A stretch of 64,000 bases of DNA from Trinickia symbiotica (GCF_002934455.1 NZ_PTIR01000013.1:62001-126000), one strand, 5' to 3'. Positions 7,570 to 17,732 are shown, counted from the first letter of the stretch. A program made the numbers and translations. Notes: a model not told the origin generated them from the sequence alone.

Positions 7570-8189
7570 TACGCTTCTCCTTTCTCGTCCTTGCCGACCA
7601 CGAGCGTGGTTGCGGACGTGAACTGGTAGGGCGGAACATCGAGGTTTTGCGGCGCGGGCTTGTTCTTGAAGACACGGCCAGCAAGATCGTAGGTCGAGCC
7701 GTGGCACGGGCACAGGAATCCGCCGGGCCAGTCGCTCGGCAAATTCGGCTGCGGGCCGGGCGTAAAGCGCTGCGTCGGAGTGCAGCCGAGATGGGTACAG
7801 ACGGCAACGGCAACAAAAATGTTCTTGTGATCGGCGCGCGACCGGTATTCGTTGTTGCAATACTCGGGCAGCGGCATCGAGAACGGGTTCTTGCTCTGAG
7901 GATCGGCCAGCTCTGGATCGGCCTTCTTGACGTCGGCCAGCATCTCGTCGGTGCGATTGATGATCCAGACAGGCTTGCCGCGCCACGAGACCGTTTTCAT
8001 CTCCCCGGGCTTCAGATCGCTGATGTCGACCTCGACCGGCGCGCCGCCGGCCTTGGCTTTCTCGGATGGTGCTAAAGAGCTCGCAAACGGTATGACAGCG
8101 GCCACGCCTCCAAAGCCGCCTGCTACGGACGTCGCAATCAGCCAGGTACGGCGGCTGCCGTCGACGCGTTCCTCTTCTTTGTCTCGCAT
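7569..8189 (-). CDS. petA: Rieske iron-sulfur subunit of the bc1 complex
   Basis: A 206-residue protein that carries the [2Fe-2S] cluster receiving electrons from ubiquinol. Cluster ligands are visible as C131-T-H133-L-G-C136 and C160-P-C162-H163. The N-terminus has a twin-arginine sequence (GSRRTWLIATS, about residues 11-21) and one membrane anchor; Rieske proteins are exported folded by the Tat system, which is encoded a few kilobases away. The ATG at 8189 is preferred over a GTG at 8234 because it matches the usual MRDK start. First gene of petABC; the promoter should lie in 8190-8413. Confidence 0.96.
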   Translation of the reverse strand: MRDKEEERVDGSRRTWLIATSVAGGFGGVAAVIPFASSLAPSEKAKAGGAPVEVDISDLKPGEMKTVSWRGKPVWIINRTDEMLADVKKADPELADPQSKNPFSMPLPEYCNNEYRSRADHKNIFVAVAVCTHLGCTPTQRFTPGPQPNLPSDWPGGFLCPCHGSTYDLAGRVFKNKPAPQNLDVPPYQFTSATTLVVGKDEKGEA

Positions 8190-8413
8190 CACACGCCCCA
8201 CTTCTGAGTTGGATTTTCCGTCACGCTTTTCCACCGCCGCTAGTTTGCGGGAATGGAGTCGTCATTTACAAGACCCGACCGACAAAAACCATGCGAAGCG
8301 ATTGATCCGTAAGGGTTTCCCCCCAGCGCGCGGCTGTTTGCCGCACCCCATTTTCTTTATTCTTTAAACACTTTGCACAATAGATCGTATTGCGGCGCAA
8401 CCAAATAGCGATC

Positions 8414-9160
8414 TCAAACGGGATTATCGATATCGATGAAGAGATGCTCGAGATCGAAACGCTCGGACAGATGGGCTCCGACCGCCTGCACGCCGTAGCG
8501 CTCGGTCGCGTGGTGCCCCGCCGCAAGAAAGGCTACGCCGCTCTCGGCCGAGATGTGAGTGGTCGGCTCGGACACCTCGCCGGTCAGGAAAACATCGGCG
8601 CCCGCGTCGATCGCCGCCTCGAAGTAGCTTTGCGCGGCGCCCGTGCACCAGGCGACGCGCCGCAGTTCGCTGTCCGGATCGCCGAGCGCGAGCGGCGTGC
8701 GGCCAAGCGTCTGTTCGACCTGCGCGACGAAGTGCGCCAGCGTGATCGGCATCGGCAGCGTCGCCATCCAGCCGAGATCGTCGGGGCCGAAGTGCGACTC
8801 GCCGATGAGACCCATGCGCGCGCCGAGCTGCGCGTTGTTGCCGAGCTCGGGATGGGCGTCGAGCGGCAAATGAAAGGCGAAAAGATTGATGTCGTTGGCG
8901 AGAAGGAGCTTCAGGCGCCGGTATTTGCGGCCCGTAACTTGCGGCGTTTCGTTGTGCCAGAAATAACCGTGATGCACAAGGACGGCGTCCGCCCCCCATT
9001 CGAGCGCCGCTTCCAGAAAGGCCAGCGAAGCGGTGACGCCGGTGGCGATCTTGTCGACGCGTCGACGTCCCTCCACCTGAAGCCCATTAGGGCTGTAATC
9101 CTTGAACCGGCCCGTATCGAGCAACCCATTCAAGTACAATTCAAGTTCTATGCGATCCAT
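8414..9160 (-). CDS. Nif3-like dinuclear metal centre protein
   Basis: A 248-residue member of the Nif3/YbgI family, which forms a toroidal hexamer with two metal ions per subunit and is implicated in GTP cyclohydrolase I-like chemistry (biological role unsettled). Metal ligands are recognisable in the LVHHGYFW block (about residue 63), in the [16 protein letters not shown] block (about residues 94-109) and in the C-terminal GHHATERYG block. Length matches the family. It is divergent from the downstream protease gene with only 19 bp between start codons. Confidence 0.92.
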   Translation of the reverse strand: MDRIELELYLNGLLDTGRFKDYSPNGLQVEGRRRVDKIATGVTASLAFLEAALEWGADAVLVHHGYFWHNETPQVTGRKYRRLKLLLANDINLFAFHLPLDAHPELGNNAQLGARMGLIGESHFGPDDLGWMATLPMPITLAHFVAQVEQTLGRTPLALGDPDSELRRVAWCTGAAQSYFEAAIDAGADVFLTGEVSEPTTHISAESGVAFLAAGHHATERYGVQAVGAHLSERFDLEHLFIDIDNPV

Positions 9161-9179
9161 ATAAACCTCGATTCTTCAA

Positions 9180-10385
9180 ATGCTTAGACGGTTTTGGCTG
9201 TTTTTTGCCCAAGCGGTGACGGTGCTGCTCGCGCTCATGTTCATCGTGGTGACGCTCAAGCCGCAATGGCTGCAGCGGCAGGGGCAATTCGGCAAGCAGC
9301 TCGCCTCGCCGATCGTCGCGCTGCGGGAAGTCGCGCCGGGAACGGGCTCGAGCTCGGCCGTGACCTCGTATGCCGACGCCGCCCAAAAAGCGATGCCGGC
9401 CGTCGTCAACGTTTTCTCCGGCAAGGGTGGATCGTTGCCGCCGAATCCGCAAGCGAACGACCCGCTGTTCCGGTACTTCTTCGGCAATCCGAAAGGCGGC
9501 AAGGAGCCGCAGGACGAGCCGGCGACGAACCTCGGCTCGGGCGTCATCGTCAGCTCGGAAGGCTACATTCTAACGAACCAACATGTCGTCGACGGGGCAG
9601 ACGAGATTGAAGTCGCGCTGGCCGACGGCCGCAGAACGAATGCGAAAGTAGTCGGCGTCGATCCCGAGACCGATCTCGCCGTGCTCAAGATCAACATGTC
9701 GAACCTGCCGACGATGACGCTCGGCAGGATGGACGAGGCCCGCGTGGGCGACGTCGTGCTCGCGATCGGCAACCCGTTCGGGGTCGGCCAAACCGTCACG
9801 ATGGGCATCATCAGTGCGCTCGGGCGCAATCACCTCGGCATCAATACGTTCGAGAACTTCATTCAGACCGATGCGCCGATCAACCCGGGGAACTCGGGCG
9901 GCGCGCTGATCGATGCGCACGGCAATCTGCTCGGCATCAATACGGCGATCTACTCGCGCTCGGGCGGCTCGCTCGGGATCGGCTTCGCGATCCCGGTCTC
10001 GACGGCCAAGAGCGTGCTCGAAAGCATTATCACGACGGGCGCCGTCACGCGCGGCTGGATCGGCGTCGAGCCGCAGGACGTGACACCGGCCATCGCCGAG
10101 TCGTTCGGACTCGAGCAAAAGGGCACGATCGTGGCCGGCGTGCTTCAGGGCGGGCCCGCCGACAAGGCCGGCATCAAACCCGGTGACGTGCTGCTCAACG
10201 TGAACGGCCAGGACATCACGGATACCACGCGCCTTCTCAACGTGATCGCGCAGATCAAGCCCGGCACCGACGCCAAGATCCGCCTGAAGCGGAAGAACAA
10301 GGAAATGGAAGTCAAGGTGACGATCGGCAAGCGCCCGCCCCCGCCGAAGCAGGCCAGCGACGAGAATTCGCAGCCTGACGAATGA
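9180..10385 (+). CDS. S1C-family serine protease (DegS/HtrA type), membrane-anchored, one PDZ domain
   Basis: A 401-residue envelope protease. An N-terminal hydrophobic segment (residues 5-25) anchors it in the inner membrane. The trypsin-like domain has the full catalytic triad: H135 (LTNQHVVDGA), D165 (DPETDLAVLK) and S239 (INPGNSGGAL). A single PDZ domain follows (about residues 290-380, GGPADKAGIKPGDVLLNVNG). This layout is that of DegS or AlgW-type proteases, which sense misfolded outer-membrane proteins and cleave anti-sigma factors, but substrate is not shown by the sequence. No Shine-Dalgarno is visible before ATG 9180, so translation may be leaderless. Confidence 0.93.
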   Translation: MLRRFWLFFAQAVTVLLALMFIVVTLKPQWLQRQGQFGKQLASPIVALREVAPGTGSSSAVTSYADAAQKAMPAVVNVFSGKGGSLPPNPQANDPLFRYFFGNPKGGKEPQDEPATNLGSGVIVSSEGYILTNQHVVDGADEIEVALADGRRTNAKVVGVDPETDLAVLKINMSNLPTMTLGRMDEARVGDVVLAIGNPFGVGQTVTMGIISALGRNHLGINTFENFIQTDAPINPGNSGGALIDAHGNLLGINTAIYSRSGGSLGIGFAIPVSTAKSVLESIITTGAVTRGWIGVEPQDVTPAIAESFGLEQKGTIVAGVLQGGPADKAGIKPGDVLLNVNGQDITDTTRLLNVIAQIKPGTDAKIRLKRKNKEMEVKVTIGKRPPPPKQASDENSQPDE

Positions 10386-10425
10386 GCCGCGGGCGCAAGC
10401 CGAGCTCCGCGCGGACGGCGCTCGA

Positions 10426-11223
10426 TCAGCTCGCGGCGTGCTCTTTATCGGCGAGCGCGCGGTCCTTGCCGACCAGGAACCGCGCCGCGATGATGCCGGC
10501 CTCGTAGAGGACGATCAGCGGCACGGCCAAAATCAACTGCGAAAAGACGTCGGGCGGCGTCACGACGGCCGCGACGATGAACGCCCCCACTACGACGTAG
10601 GGCCGGATTTCCTTCAGCTTCTTGATCGTCAGCACGCCCATCCGCACGAGCAAGACGACGACGATCGGCACTTCGAACGTCACCCCGAACGCAATGAACA
10701 TCGTCAGCACGAAACTCAGGTAGTTGTTGATGTCCGTCGTCATCTCCGCGCCGAGCGGCGCGTTGTAGTGCGCCATGACGCGAAAGATCGTCGGGAATAC
10801 GACGAAATAGGCAAACGCCATCCCGCAGAGGAACAGCACATAGCTGCTGCCGACGAGCGGCGTGACGAGCCGCTTCTCGTGCTGATAAAGGCCCGGCGCG
10901 ACGAACGCCCAGATCTGGTAAAGGACGAACGGCAAAGCGATCACGAGCGCCACGACCATCGTGACCTTCATCGGCACGAAGAATGAGCCCGTCACGTCGG
11001 TCACGATCATCTTCCCGCCGGCGGGCAGATTCTCCATCAGCGGCCGCGCAAGCAAGCGGAAAATGTCGGGCGCCCAATAGACGAGCGCGACGAAGACGAG
11101 GATGACAGAAATCCCCGCCCGAATGATCCGGTCGCGCAGCTCGACGAGATGCGAGATGAAGGTTTCCTCGGCCCCCCCGTCGTTGGGGTCGTTGGGGCTG
11201 TTGGGCTTGTTGGGGTCGCTCAC
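10426..11223 (-). CDS. tatC: Sec-independent protein translocase subunit TatC
   Basis: The polytopic inner-membrane receptor for twin-arginine signal peptides. The 265-residue protein has six predicted membrane helices, the SHLVELRDRI N-terminal motif that contacts the signal peptide, and the family blocks FYLYQIWAFVAPGLY-like (here FVLYQIWAFVAPGLYQHEK) and SFVLTMFIAFGVTFEVPI. It starts with GTG at 11223. The asparagine/proline-rich leader (DPNKPNSPNDPND) is unusual but in frame. It closes the tatABC operon, 80 bp after tatB, and converges on the HtrA-type protease gene. Confidence 0.96.
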   Translation of the reverse strand: MSDPNKPNSPNDPNDGGAEETFISHLVELRDRIIRAGISVILVFVALVYWAPDIFRLLARPLMENLPAGGKMIVTDVTGSFFVPMKVTMVVALVIALPFVLYQIWAFVAPGLYQHEKRLVTPLVGSSYVLFLCGMAFAYFVVFPTIFRVMAHYNAPLGAEMTTDINNYLSFVLTMFIAFGVTFEVPIVVVLLVRMGVLTIKKLKEIRPYVVVGAFIVAAVVTPPDVFSQLILAVPLIVLYEAGIIAARFLVGKDRALADKEHAAS

Positions 11224-11303
11224 ACCGGCCCTCGTTGGAATATCGTCACTTGCGGCATCGAAAGTGGAAAGACGGGAAAGGCGGCTCGCACGCGCGCGCT
11301 GAA

Positions 11304-11861
11304 TCAGAGAAAGCGCTTCGGCGTACGCAAGCTCGCCGGCGTATGGCGCGCCACGCGCGCGGCGCCTGACTGTACGTGTATGCGGCGCCCCGTCGCGCGT
11401 TTATACCAGACGGGCGTGGCAAGCCGCTTCGCCCGCCAATTGCGCCGCTTCTCTGCGCCGGGCGCACCGCCGCCGTTGCCGGGCATGCCGAATGGCGGCG
11501 GGTCGGCGGCGCCCGGCGTACCGGCGTCTTCGATGGCAGCGGACGCCCCGCTGGCGATGCTCGGCGTCACCGAGGTGCCCGCCCGCCAAGCGTCGGTCAA
11601 TTCGGTTTCCTCGCGGCGCACGGTGTCGTGGATCTTGTTTTCGACGTTGCGCGCCGCCGATTCGAAATCGGTCTTCATGCGGCGCAGCTCGTCGAGTTCA
11701 ATTTCACGCGTGACTTCCGCCTTCACGTCGTTGATATAGCGCTGCGCGCGGCCGAAGAGCGCGCCCGCCGTGCGCGCGACGCGCGGCAGCCGCTCGGGGC
11801 CGAGCACGACCAGCGCCACCACGCCGATCAAGGCCATTTTGGTCAGACCGAGGTCGAGCAT
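11304..11861 (-). CDS. tatB: Sec-independent protein translocase subunit TatB
   Basis: A 185-residue protein with a single N-terminal membrane helix (residues 5-21, MALIGVVALVVLGPERLP), the amphipathic helix with the conserved glycine-proline hinge, a charged helical region to about residue 95 and a disordered Gly/Pro tail. It partners TatC to bind Tat substrates. The conserved E residue (GPERLP) that separates TatB from TatA is present. It lies between tatA (53 bp upstream) and tatC (80 bp downstream). Confidence 0.95.
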   Translation of the reverse strand: MLDLGLTKMALIGVVALVVLGPERLPRVARTAGALFGRAQRYINDVKAEVTREIELDELRRMKTDFESAARNVENKIHDTVRREETELTDAWRAGTSVTPSIASGASAAIEDAGTPGAADPPPFGMPGNGGGAPGAEKRRNWRAKRLATPVWYKRATGRRIHVQSGAARVARHTPASLRTPKRFL

Positions 11862-11914
11862 CGGCTTCGTTCTTCCGTCGTCAGGTCATCGGACGCCCAC
11901 GCGAGCGGCCCGGA

Positions 11915-12157
11915 TCAGCGATAGTCGCTCGAGCGAACCTTTTCCTTCGCCTCGACGTCCACGGCGCCGTTCGGCAGTTCGCGCCGCTCGCTCGTCGATG
12001 CGGGGGAAGCGGGCGTCTCGCCTTCCTTCATCCCTTCCTTGAATCCCTTCACGGCGCTGCCCAGATCGCTGCCGATATTGCGCAGCTTCTTCGTCCCGAA
12101 GACGAGCGCCACGATCAAAAGCACGATTAGCCAGTGCCAAATGCTCAACGAACCCAT
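11915..12157 (-). CDS. tatA: Sec-independent protein translocase subunit TatA
   Basis: The pore or membrane-thinning subunit of the Tat translocase, 80 residues: one membrane helix ([14 protein letters not shown]), the [14 protein letters not shown] hinge and amphipathic helix, then a polar tail. The start ATG 12157 gives the standard [10 protein letters not shown]-terminus; the longer frame runs through the end of hinT. A canonical AGGAG-like site (CAGGAGATTCAC before the ATG) supports it. First of tatABC. Confidence 0.96.
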   Translation of the reverse strand: MGSLSIWHWLIVLLIVALVFGTKKLRNIGSDLGSAVKGFKEGMKEGETPASPASTSERRELPNGAVDVEAKEKVRSSDYR

Positions 12158-12191
12158 GTGAATCTCCTGAAACCTTGGTAGAGCGACGCGC

Positions 12192-12554
12192 TTAACCCAT
12201 CCGCTGCCACGGGCGCGGCCCGGCAAGCAGATGCGCGTGCAGATGGTAGACTTCCTGTCCCCCGCCTGGCCCCGTATTGATCACCGTGCGAAAACCCGTC
12301 TCGCCGCCGGTATAGGCGCAGCCGAGTTTATCGGCGAGGCGCGCCACCAGAACCATCATTCTACCAAGCAGCGGGGCATCGCTTTCATCGCAATTTGAGA
12401 GCGTATCGATGTGCCGGCGCGGAATCACGAGAATATGCGTGGCCGCGGCCGGGCGGATGTCCTTGAAAGCGAGAAATTCGTCGTCCTCGTGTACTTTCGT
12501 GCTCGGAACTTCGCCGGCGGCGATCTTGCAAAAGAGGCAGTTTTCGTGGCTCAT
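12192..12554 (-). CDS. hinT: HIT-family nucleotide hydrolase (HinT type)
   Basis: A 120-residue histidine-triad protein with the catalytic triad H104-L-H106-A-H108 in [11 protein letters not shown], and the zinc-type N-terminal cysteines ([10 protein letters not shown]). HinT enzymes hydrolyse purine nucleoside phosphoramidates. The start ATG 12554 is confirmed by the classic [12 protein letters not shown]-terminus. It lies between a DUF4870 gene (34 bp upstream) and tatA (34 bp downstream), the normal his-tat junction in this family of bacteria. Confidence 0.94.
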   Translation of the reverse strand: MSHENCLFCKIAAGEVPSTKVHEDDEFLAFKDIRPAAATHILVIPRRHIDTLSNCDESDAPLLGRMMVLVARLADKLGCAYTGGETGFRTVINTGPGGGQEVYHLHAHLLAGPRPWQRMG

Positions 12555-12588
12555 GGTCTTCCCGGTGAATGGGGCGCGGCGGCTTCGA

Positions 12589-12969
12589 TCAGAACCACGC
12601 GCGCGGCTCGAGCGGCTTGTTGTCGTACAGATACAGCCAGCCCTTGACGATACGGTACAGCATCCAGATGGAAACGGCTCCAAGGATGACAAAGCCGACG
12701 ACGACGAAGACGAGGGCCCAGCCGATCACGTAGCCGATCAGCCCGAGCCAGAACGTCCGGATCTGCCATTCGAAGTGCGCCGCATACGGCGTCCCGGCCG
12801 CGTCTGGCCGCTTCACGTAGTCGATGATGATCGCGACGAGCCCGGAGATGCCGCCCGTGAACCAATGCACCGCATAGAGCCCATAAAGCACGTGCGTCAG
12901 CGTGCGAATGCGGTCCGCATCGGTCGTGCCGCCGTACGAAACAGGTGAACGTCCGCCTGGATCTTCCAT
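12589..12969 (-). CDS. DUF4870-like small membrane protein
   Basis: A 126-residue protein with three hydrophobic segments (about residues 28-50, 72-92 and 95-110) and the HFEWQIRTFWLGLIGYVIGW block that is typical of a family of uncharacterised membrane proteins (DUF4870). It is encoded between hisE and hinT, a position conserved in Burkholderiales as far as I recall. Function is unknown; nothing in the sequence suggests catalysis. Confidence 0.8.
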   Translation of the reverse strand: MEDPGGRSPVSYGGTTDADRIRTLTHVLYGLYAVHWFTGGISGLVAIIIDYVKRPDAAGTPYAAHFEWQIRTFWLGLIGYVIGWALVFVVVGFVILGAVSIWMLYRIVKGWLYLYDNKPLEPRAWF

Positions 12970-13057
12970 CTTCGCGCCCCTCCTTCCGAAACCGCTCGAT
13001 CGATGATCGATCGAAGCTCGCTCGTGCCGATGTTGGCCGGTTGTTGCCTTCTAAATC

Positions 13058-13420
13058 TTATCCGCCGTTCTCTTCCCGTTCACGGCGCTTTCTCAACGCC
13101 TTCTCTTCGATGCCCGACATCCCCTCGCGGCGCTCGAGCTCGGCGATGACATCGGCCGGGCTCAGCTCGAAATGCGAGAGCATGACGAGGCAGTGGAACC
13201 AGAGATCGGCCACCTCGCCGACGAGCGCGGCCGGCGCGCCGCCCTGGCGCACATCCTTCGCGGCCAGCACGACCTCGGTCGCTTCCTCGCCGATCTTCTT
13301 CAGCACCGCATCGTCACCCTTGTGAAACAGGCGGGCCACGTACGAACTCTCGGGATCGCCGCCCTTGCGGCTATCGATCACGGCCGCAAGCCGCAACAGC
13401 GTATCTTCGGTCGATTGCAT
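13058..13420 (-). CDS. hisE: Phosphoribosyl-ATP pyrophosphatase
   Basis: Second step of histidine synthesis, hydrolysing phosphoribosyl-ATP to phosphoribosyl-AMP. The 120-residue protein has the MazG-like all-alpha fold with the metal-binding [12 protein letters not shown] and [13 protein letters not shown] motifs. It is separate from hisI, not fused as in enterobacteria. Last of the his genes in this run (transcribed leftwards), 107 bp after hisI. Confidence 0.95.
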   Translation of the reverse strand: MQSTEDTLLRLAAVIDSRKGGDPESSYVARLFHKGDDAVLKKIGEEATEVVLAAKDVRQGGAPAALVGEVADLWFHCLVMLSHFELSPADVIAELERREGMSGIEEKALRKRREREENGG

Positions 13421-13527
13421 CAGTGATGTCGCTTCATTGAATCAGTGAATTGAAACCATGTCGATCGATGAGGCGGGCAAATCGGCCGGCTCCGTCGACA
13501 CGATCTCGGCTGCGCCCGCAGCCGAGC

Positions 13528-13935
13528 TTATCGGTAAATATGCTCGGGATCCTTGAGCACGGGATCGACGGCCACCCAGTCGCCCTCGTCGGCCGTGCCC
13601 TCGAATTTCTGAAAGAAGCAGGAATGGCGGCCCGTGTGGCAGGCGATCCCCGATACCTGCTCGACTTTGAGCAGCACGACGTCCTCGTCGCAGTCGAGCC
13701 GCACTTCGCGCACATGCTGCACATGGCCCGACTCTTCACCCTTGAACCAGAGGCGCTGGCGCGAGCGCGAAAAATAAACGGCGCGGCCCGTCTCGATCGT
13801 CTTTGCGAGCGCCTCACGGTTCATCCACGCGAACATCAGCACGTCGTTCGTCGAAGCTTCCTGCGCGATCACCGGAACGAGGCCGTTCGCGTCCCATTGA
13901 ACCTTGTCGAGCCACGACTTGTCGGGCGCAATCAT
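13528..13935 (-). CDS. hisI: Phosphoribosyl-AMP cyclohydrolase
   Basis: Third step of histidine synthesis, opening the adenine ring of phosphoribosyl-AMP. The 135-residue enzyme contains the Mg-binding [11 protein letters not shown] block and the zinc ligand motif [13 protein letters not shown] (Cys-x6-Cys), plus the [10 protein letters not shown] and [18 protein letters not shown] substrate regions. It follows hisF by 51 bp and precedes hisE. Confidence 0.96.
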   Translation of the reverse strand: MIAPDKSWLDKVQWDANGLVPVIAQEASTNDVLMFAWMNREALAKTIETGRAVYFSRSRQRLWFKGEESGHVQHVREVRLDCDEDVVLLKVEQVSGIACHTGRHSCFFQKFEGTADEGDWVAVDPVLKDPEHIYR

Positions 13936-13986
13936 CTGAGCCTCCGGGCAGCAGCGAATGGAATGAGCGTGAGCAATCGTTCCATC

Positions 13987-14760
13987 TCACTGTCTCACGG
14001 GAATACCTTGTTCGGCCATGAAGCGCTTGGCCTCGCCCACCGTATGCTCGCCGTAGTGGAAGATGCTCGCGGCCAGCACGGCGTCCGCGTGGCCCTCGAC
14101 GATGCCGTCAGCCAGGTCCTTCAGCGAGCCGACGCCGCCCGAAGCGATGACGGGCACCGGGACCGCGTCCGATACGGCGCGCGTCAGCGCAAGATCGAAG
14201 CCGCTCTTCGTCCCGTCGCGGTCCATGCTCGTCAAAAGGATTTCGCCGGCACCGTAGTCGGCCATTTGCTTCGCCCACTGCACGGCATCGAGCCCGGTCG
14301 GCTTGCGCCCGCCATGCGTGAAGACCTCCCAACGCGGCGTCTCGCCTTCCGCCGAGACGCGTTTGGCGTCGATCGCGACGACGATGCACTGCGAGCCGTA
14401 CTTACCGGCCGCATCGCGCACCAATTGCGGATTGGCGACAGCCGACGAGTTCATGCTGATCTTGTCCGCGCCGGCGTTGAGCAGCCGCCGCACGTCTTCG
14501 ACGGCGCGCACGCCGCCGCCGACCGTCAGCGGAATGAAGACCTGCGAAGCGACGGCCTCGATGATCGGCAGGATCAGATCGCGGCCGTCCGACGTGGCCG
14601 TAATGTCGAGAAACGTGAGCTCGTCGGCGCCTTGCTCGTCGTAACGATGCGCGATCTCGACCGGATCACCGGCGTCGCGCAGCTCGACGAAGTTCACGCC
14701 TTTGACGACTCGCCCGGCGGTCACGTCGAGACAGGGAATGATGCGTTTAGCTAGTGCCAT
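13987..14760 (-). CDS. hisF: Imidazole glycerol phosphate synthase, cyclase subunit HisF
   Basis: A 257-residue (beta/alpha)8 barrel. Ammonia released by HisH travels down the barrel and is joined to PRFAR to give imidazole glycerol phosphate and AICAR. Catalytic aspartates are D12 ([15 protein letters not shown]) and the one in [15 protein letters not shown]. Start ATG 14760 gives the standard [12 protein letters not shown]; the open frame continues upstream only as an antisense-like extension. It is 134 bp from hisA. Confidence 0.97.
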   Translation of the reverse strand: MALAKRIIPCLDVTAGRVVKGVNFVELRDAGDPVEIAHRYDEQGADELTFLDITATSDGRDLILPIIEAVASQVFIPLTVGGGVRAVEDVRRLLNAGADKISMNSSAVANPQLVRDAAGKYGSQCIVVAIDAKRVSAEGETPRWEVFTHGGRKPTGLDAVQWAKQMADYGAGEILLTSMDRDGTKSGFDLALTRAVSDAVPVPVIASGGVGSLKDLADGIVEGHADAVLAASIFHYGEHTVGEAKRFMAEQGIPVRQ

Positions 14761-14894
14761 ATTGGTGCAAGTGCCGCTGAAAGCCCGCCCGGCCAAAGGC
14801 GGACGCCATCGTGAATGTTCATGACCGGACCGGGTGGCCAGACCTCCTGGCGGGTAGCCGCCGGCCGCGGTGGCGCGCGCGAAGCGCCGTTCGG

Positions 14895-15647
14895 TCAAGC
14901 GTCGTCCGATTCCCGCAAGGTATCGGCGCGCGTTTGCGCCTGGGCGAAATCGAGATCGCCCGAATAGATCGCGCGCCCGCAGATGACGCCCTCGATGCCT
15001 TCGTCCTGGACCTCGCACAGTGCGTCGATATCGGCGATGCTCGAAAGCCCGCCGCTCGCGATCACCGGGATCTTGACCGCGCGCGCGAGCCGCACCGTCG
15101 CGTCGATATTGATGCCCTGCAGCATTCCATCGCGGCCGATGTCGGTATAGATGATCGACTCGCAACCGTAATCCTCGAACTTGCGCGCGAGATCGACGAC
15201 TTCGTGGCCCGTGAGCTTGCTCCAGCCGTCCGTCGCCACTTTCCCGTCCTTCGCGTCGAGCCCGACGATGATATGCCCGCCGAAAGCCGTGCAGGCATCC
15301 TGCAGGAAGCCGGGATTCTTAACGGCGGCCGTGCCGATGATCACGTACGAAAGGCCGTCGTCGAGATAACGCTCGATCGTCTCGAGATCCCGGATGCCGC
15401 CGCCCAGTTGAACGGGGATTTCGTTGCCGACTTCCTCGATGATCGCGCGAATCGCCTCCTCGTTCTTCGGCTTGCCCGCGAACGCGCCGTTCAAATCGAC
15501 GAGATGCAGCCGCCGAGCGCCGCGCTCCACCCAGTGCCGGGCCATCGCCGCGGGATCCTCGGAGAATATCGTCGCTTGGTCCATATCGCCTTGTTTCAGG
15601 CGCACACACTGACCGTCCTTGAGGTCGATGGCGGGAATCAGCAGCAT
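14895..15647 (-). CDS. hisA: ProFAR isomerase
   Basis: A 250-residue (beta/alpha)8 barrel catalysing the Amadori rearrangement of ProFAR to PRFAR, the substrate of HisFH. The general base and acid aspartates are D8 ([16 protein letters not shown]) and the one in [14 protein letters not shown]; the phosphate sites are the IQLGGGIR-like ([14 protein letters not shown]) and IASGGLSS loops. It lies between hisH (132 bp) and hisF. Confidence 0.97.
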   Translation of the reverse strand: MLLIPAIDLKDGQCVRLKQGDMDQATIFSEDPAAMARHWVERGARRLHLVDLNGAFAGKPKNEEAIRAIIEEVGNEIPVQLGGGIRDLETIERYLDDGLSYVIIGTAAVKNPGFLQDACTAFGGHIIVGLDAKDGKVATDGWSKLTGHEVVDLARKFEDYGCESIIYTDIGRDGMLQGINIDATVRLARAVKIPVIASGGLSSIADIDALCEVQDEGIEGVICGRAIYSGDLDFAQAQTRADTLRESDDA

Positions 15648-15779
15648 AGCAATCGCGTGAAGTCTGGGATGAGTTGGAGATCGGCGGCCCGGGCCGCGAA
15701 CCGTTTCGCTAGTTTAGTACAGTCTCGAAGCGCTTCGGCCGGCGTGCCGGCGCAAAATCTGGCAAGCAAATTCACGAAT

Positions 15780-16418
15780 TCATGGATTCCAATGCACGAA
15801 ATTGCGGTAGACACGCAAGCCCGTGTCCGCGCTTTTTTCGGGGTGAAACTGAGTGGCGAACAAATTGTCGCGCGCCACGGCCGACGTAAATGGATTGCCG
15901 TAGTCCGTTTCCCCCACGCTATGCGCGCGATTGTCGGGGACGACGTAGTAACTGTGCACGAAATAAAAAAAACTTCCGTCGGGCACGCCGTCCCAGAGCG
16001 GGTGCGAGTGCACCTGACGCACGCGGTTCCAGCCCATTTGCGGCACCTTGAAGCGCGAGCCGTCGTCCTGCAGTTGGCCTTCGAGCGCGAACCGCACGAC
16101 TTTGCCATGAATGAGGCCGAGCCCGTTCGTATCGCCTTCCTCGCTCCAGTCGAGCAGCATCTGCTCGCCGACGCATACGCCCATCAGCGGCTTTGTGCGC
16201 GACGCCTCGAGCACCGCCTCCTGGAGCCCCGACTCGCGCAGCGAGCGCATGCAGTCGGGCATCGCGCCCTGCCCGGGCAGGACGACGCGCTCGGCGGCGC
16301 GTATGTCCTCGGGGCGATCGACGATGGCCACGTCGGCTTCGGGCGCCGCCTTTTTCAGCGCCTGCTGCACGGAGCGCAGGTTGCCCATCCCATAGTCCAC
16401 AATTGCAATTTTCTTCAT
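15780..16418 (-). CDS. hisH: Imidazole glycerol phosphate synthase, glutaminase subunit HisH
   Basis: A 212-residue class I glutamine amidotransferase supplying ammonia to HisF. The catalytic triad is visible: nucleophile C82 ([14 protein letters not shown]) and the His/Glu pair in [10 protein letters not shown]. The [10 protein letters not shown] loop forms the oxyanion region. It is separated from hisA by 132 bp and preceded by marC. Confidence 0.97.
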   Translation of the reverse strand: MKKIAIVDYGMGNLRSVQQALKKAAPEADVAIVDRPEDIRAAERVVLPGQGAMPDCMRSLRESGLQEAVLEASRTKPLMGVCVGEQMLLDWSEEGDTNGLGLIHGKVVRFALEGQLQDDGSRFKVPQMGWNRVRQVHSHPLWDGVPDGSFFYFVHSYYVVPDNRAHSVGETDYGNPFTSAVARDNLFATQFHPEKSADTGLRVYRNFVHWNP

Positions 16419-16455
16419 CGCGATCTTTATCGCACCAAAATAGCCGCGTCGACGG

Positions 16456-17076
16456 CTACCGTAGATTAGGCAACAACGCCTTCAACCCGTCGACGATGAA
16501 CTCCACCGCGAGCGCCGACAACATCAAACCCATCAACCGCGTACCGATATTGATACCCGTTTGTCCGACCCAGCGCGCAATCGGCTCGGCGAGCCGCAGC
16601 GACAGGAAGCAAATCACCGCCAGCACGGCGCCGATCAAGACGAGCCCGATCCGGTCGTACCAGTGGTGCGCGCCCGCCGCGTAGACGATCACCGTGCTGA
16701 TCGAGCCTGGCCCCGTGAGCAGCGGGATCGCGAGCGGCACGACCGCGATGCTGTTCTTCGATTCAGCCTCGTCGCGCTCTTCGGCCGTGGCGCGCGTATT
16801 GCCGATTTGCGCATTGAGCATGTTGACGGCCATCAGCAGCATGATGATGCCGCCACCCACCTCGAGCGAGCCGACCGAGATGCCGAAGAAGCTGATGATC
16901 TGCTGGCCGAGCACCGTCGTGATCGCGATGACGCAAAACACGGAGATCGAGGCGATCCGGATCGTGCGTCGCCGCTCGCCCTCGGACTGCTCCGAAGTGA
17001 GACTCAAGAAAAACGGCACCGCGCCGACCGGGTTGATCAGCGCGAGCAACGAAATGAATGATTTCAGAAAATCCAT
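16456..17076 (-). CDS. MarC family inner-membrane protein
   Basis: A 206-residue protein with six predicted membrane helices and MarC features ([18 protein letters not shown] near the N-terminus; [18 protein letters not shown] in the middle). The family was once linked to multiple antibiotic resistance, but its role is unknown. Its place inside the his operon, between hisB and hisH (37 bp from hisH, 68 bp from hisB), implies co-transcription with histidine synthesis without an obvious metabolic reason. Confidence 0.92.
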   Translation of the reverse strand: MDFLKSFISLLALINPVGAVPFFLSLTSEQSEGERRRTIRIASISVFCVIAITTVLGQQIISFFGISVGSLEVGGGIIMLLMAVNMLNAQIGNTRATAEERDEAESKNSIAVVPLAIPLLTGPGSISTVIVYAAGAHHWYDRIGLVLIGAVLAVICFLSLRLAEPIARWVGQTGINIGTRLMGLMLSALAVEFIVDGLKALLPNLR

Positions 17077-17144
17077 CTCAAGCCGGTCGGCGCGTCCTGC
17101 GCGCCGGTCGCTCGTTCCTTGGGTTTGCCGCCCTATCCCAGTCG

Positions 17145-17732
17145 CTATAGGCTGCCTTTCGTCGACGGGACCTGCCCCGCCGCGCGTTCGTCAAGCTCCG
17201 CGGCCATGCGCAGCGCGCGGCCGAAAGCCTTGAAGACCGTTTCCATCTGATGGTGAGCGTTGAGCCCGCGCAGATTGTCGATATGCAGCGTGACGCCCGC
17301 GTGATTCACGAAGCCGCGGAAAAACTCGATCGACAGGTCCACGTCGAACGTGCCGATCCGCGCGCGCGTGAACGGCACATGGAATTCGAGGCCCGGACGG
17401 CCCGAGAAATCGATGACGACACGCGAGAGCGCCTCGTCGAGCGGCACGTAGGCATGACCGTACCGGCGAATCCCTTTCTTGTCGCCGATGGCCTTGGCCA
17501 CGGCTTGGCCGAGCGTGATGCCGGTGTCTTCGACGGTATGGTGATCGTCGATATGGAGGTCCCCATGCGCCTCGATCTCGAGGTCGATGAGCCCGTGCCG
17601 CGCAATCTGATCGAGCATGTGGTCGAGAAACGGCACGCCCGTCGCGAGCTTTTGCTTGCCGGTGCCGTCCAGATTGATCTTCACACGGATCTGCGTTTCG
17701 CTGGTATTGCGAACGACTTCCGCCACACGCAT
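17145..17732 (-). CDS. hisB: Imidazoleglycerol-phosphate dehydratase
   Basis: A monofunctional 195-residue enzyme (no phosphatase domain) that dehydrates imidazole glycerol phosphate. Metal-binding histidine clusters are [24 protein letters not shown] and [18 protein letters not shown]. Start ATG 17732 ([13 protein letters not shown]) agrees with the family; a longer frame to 17777 lacks support. Histidinol-phosphate phosphatase must be encoded elsewhere. Confidence 0.97.
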   Translation of the reverse strand: MRVAEVVRNTSETQIRVKINLDGTGKQKLATGVPFLDHMLDQIARHGLIDLEIEAHGDLHIDDHHTVEDTGITLGQAVAKAIGDKKGIRRYGHAYVPLDEALSRVVIDFSGRPGLEFHVPFTRARIGTFDVDLSIEFFRGFVNHAGVTLHIDNLRGLNAHHQMETVFKAFGRALRMAAELDERAAGQVPSTKGSL

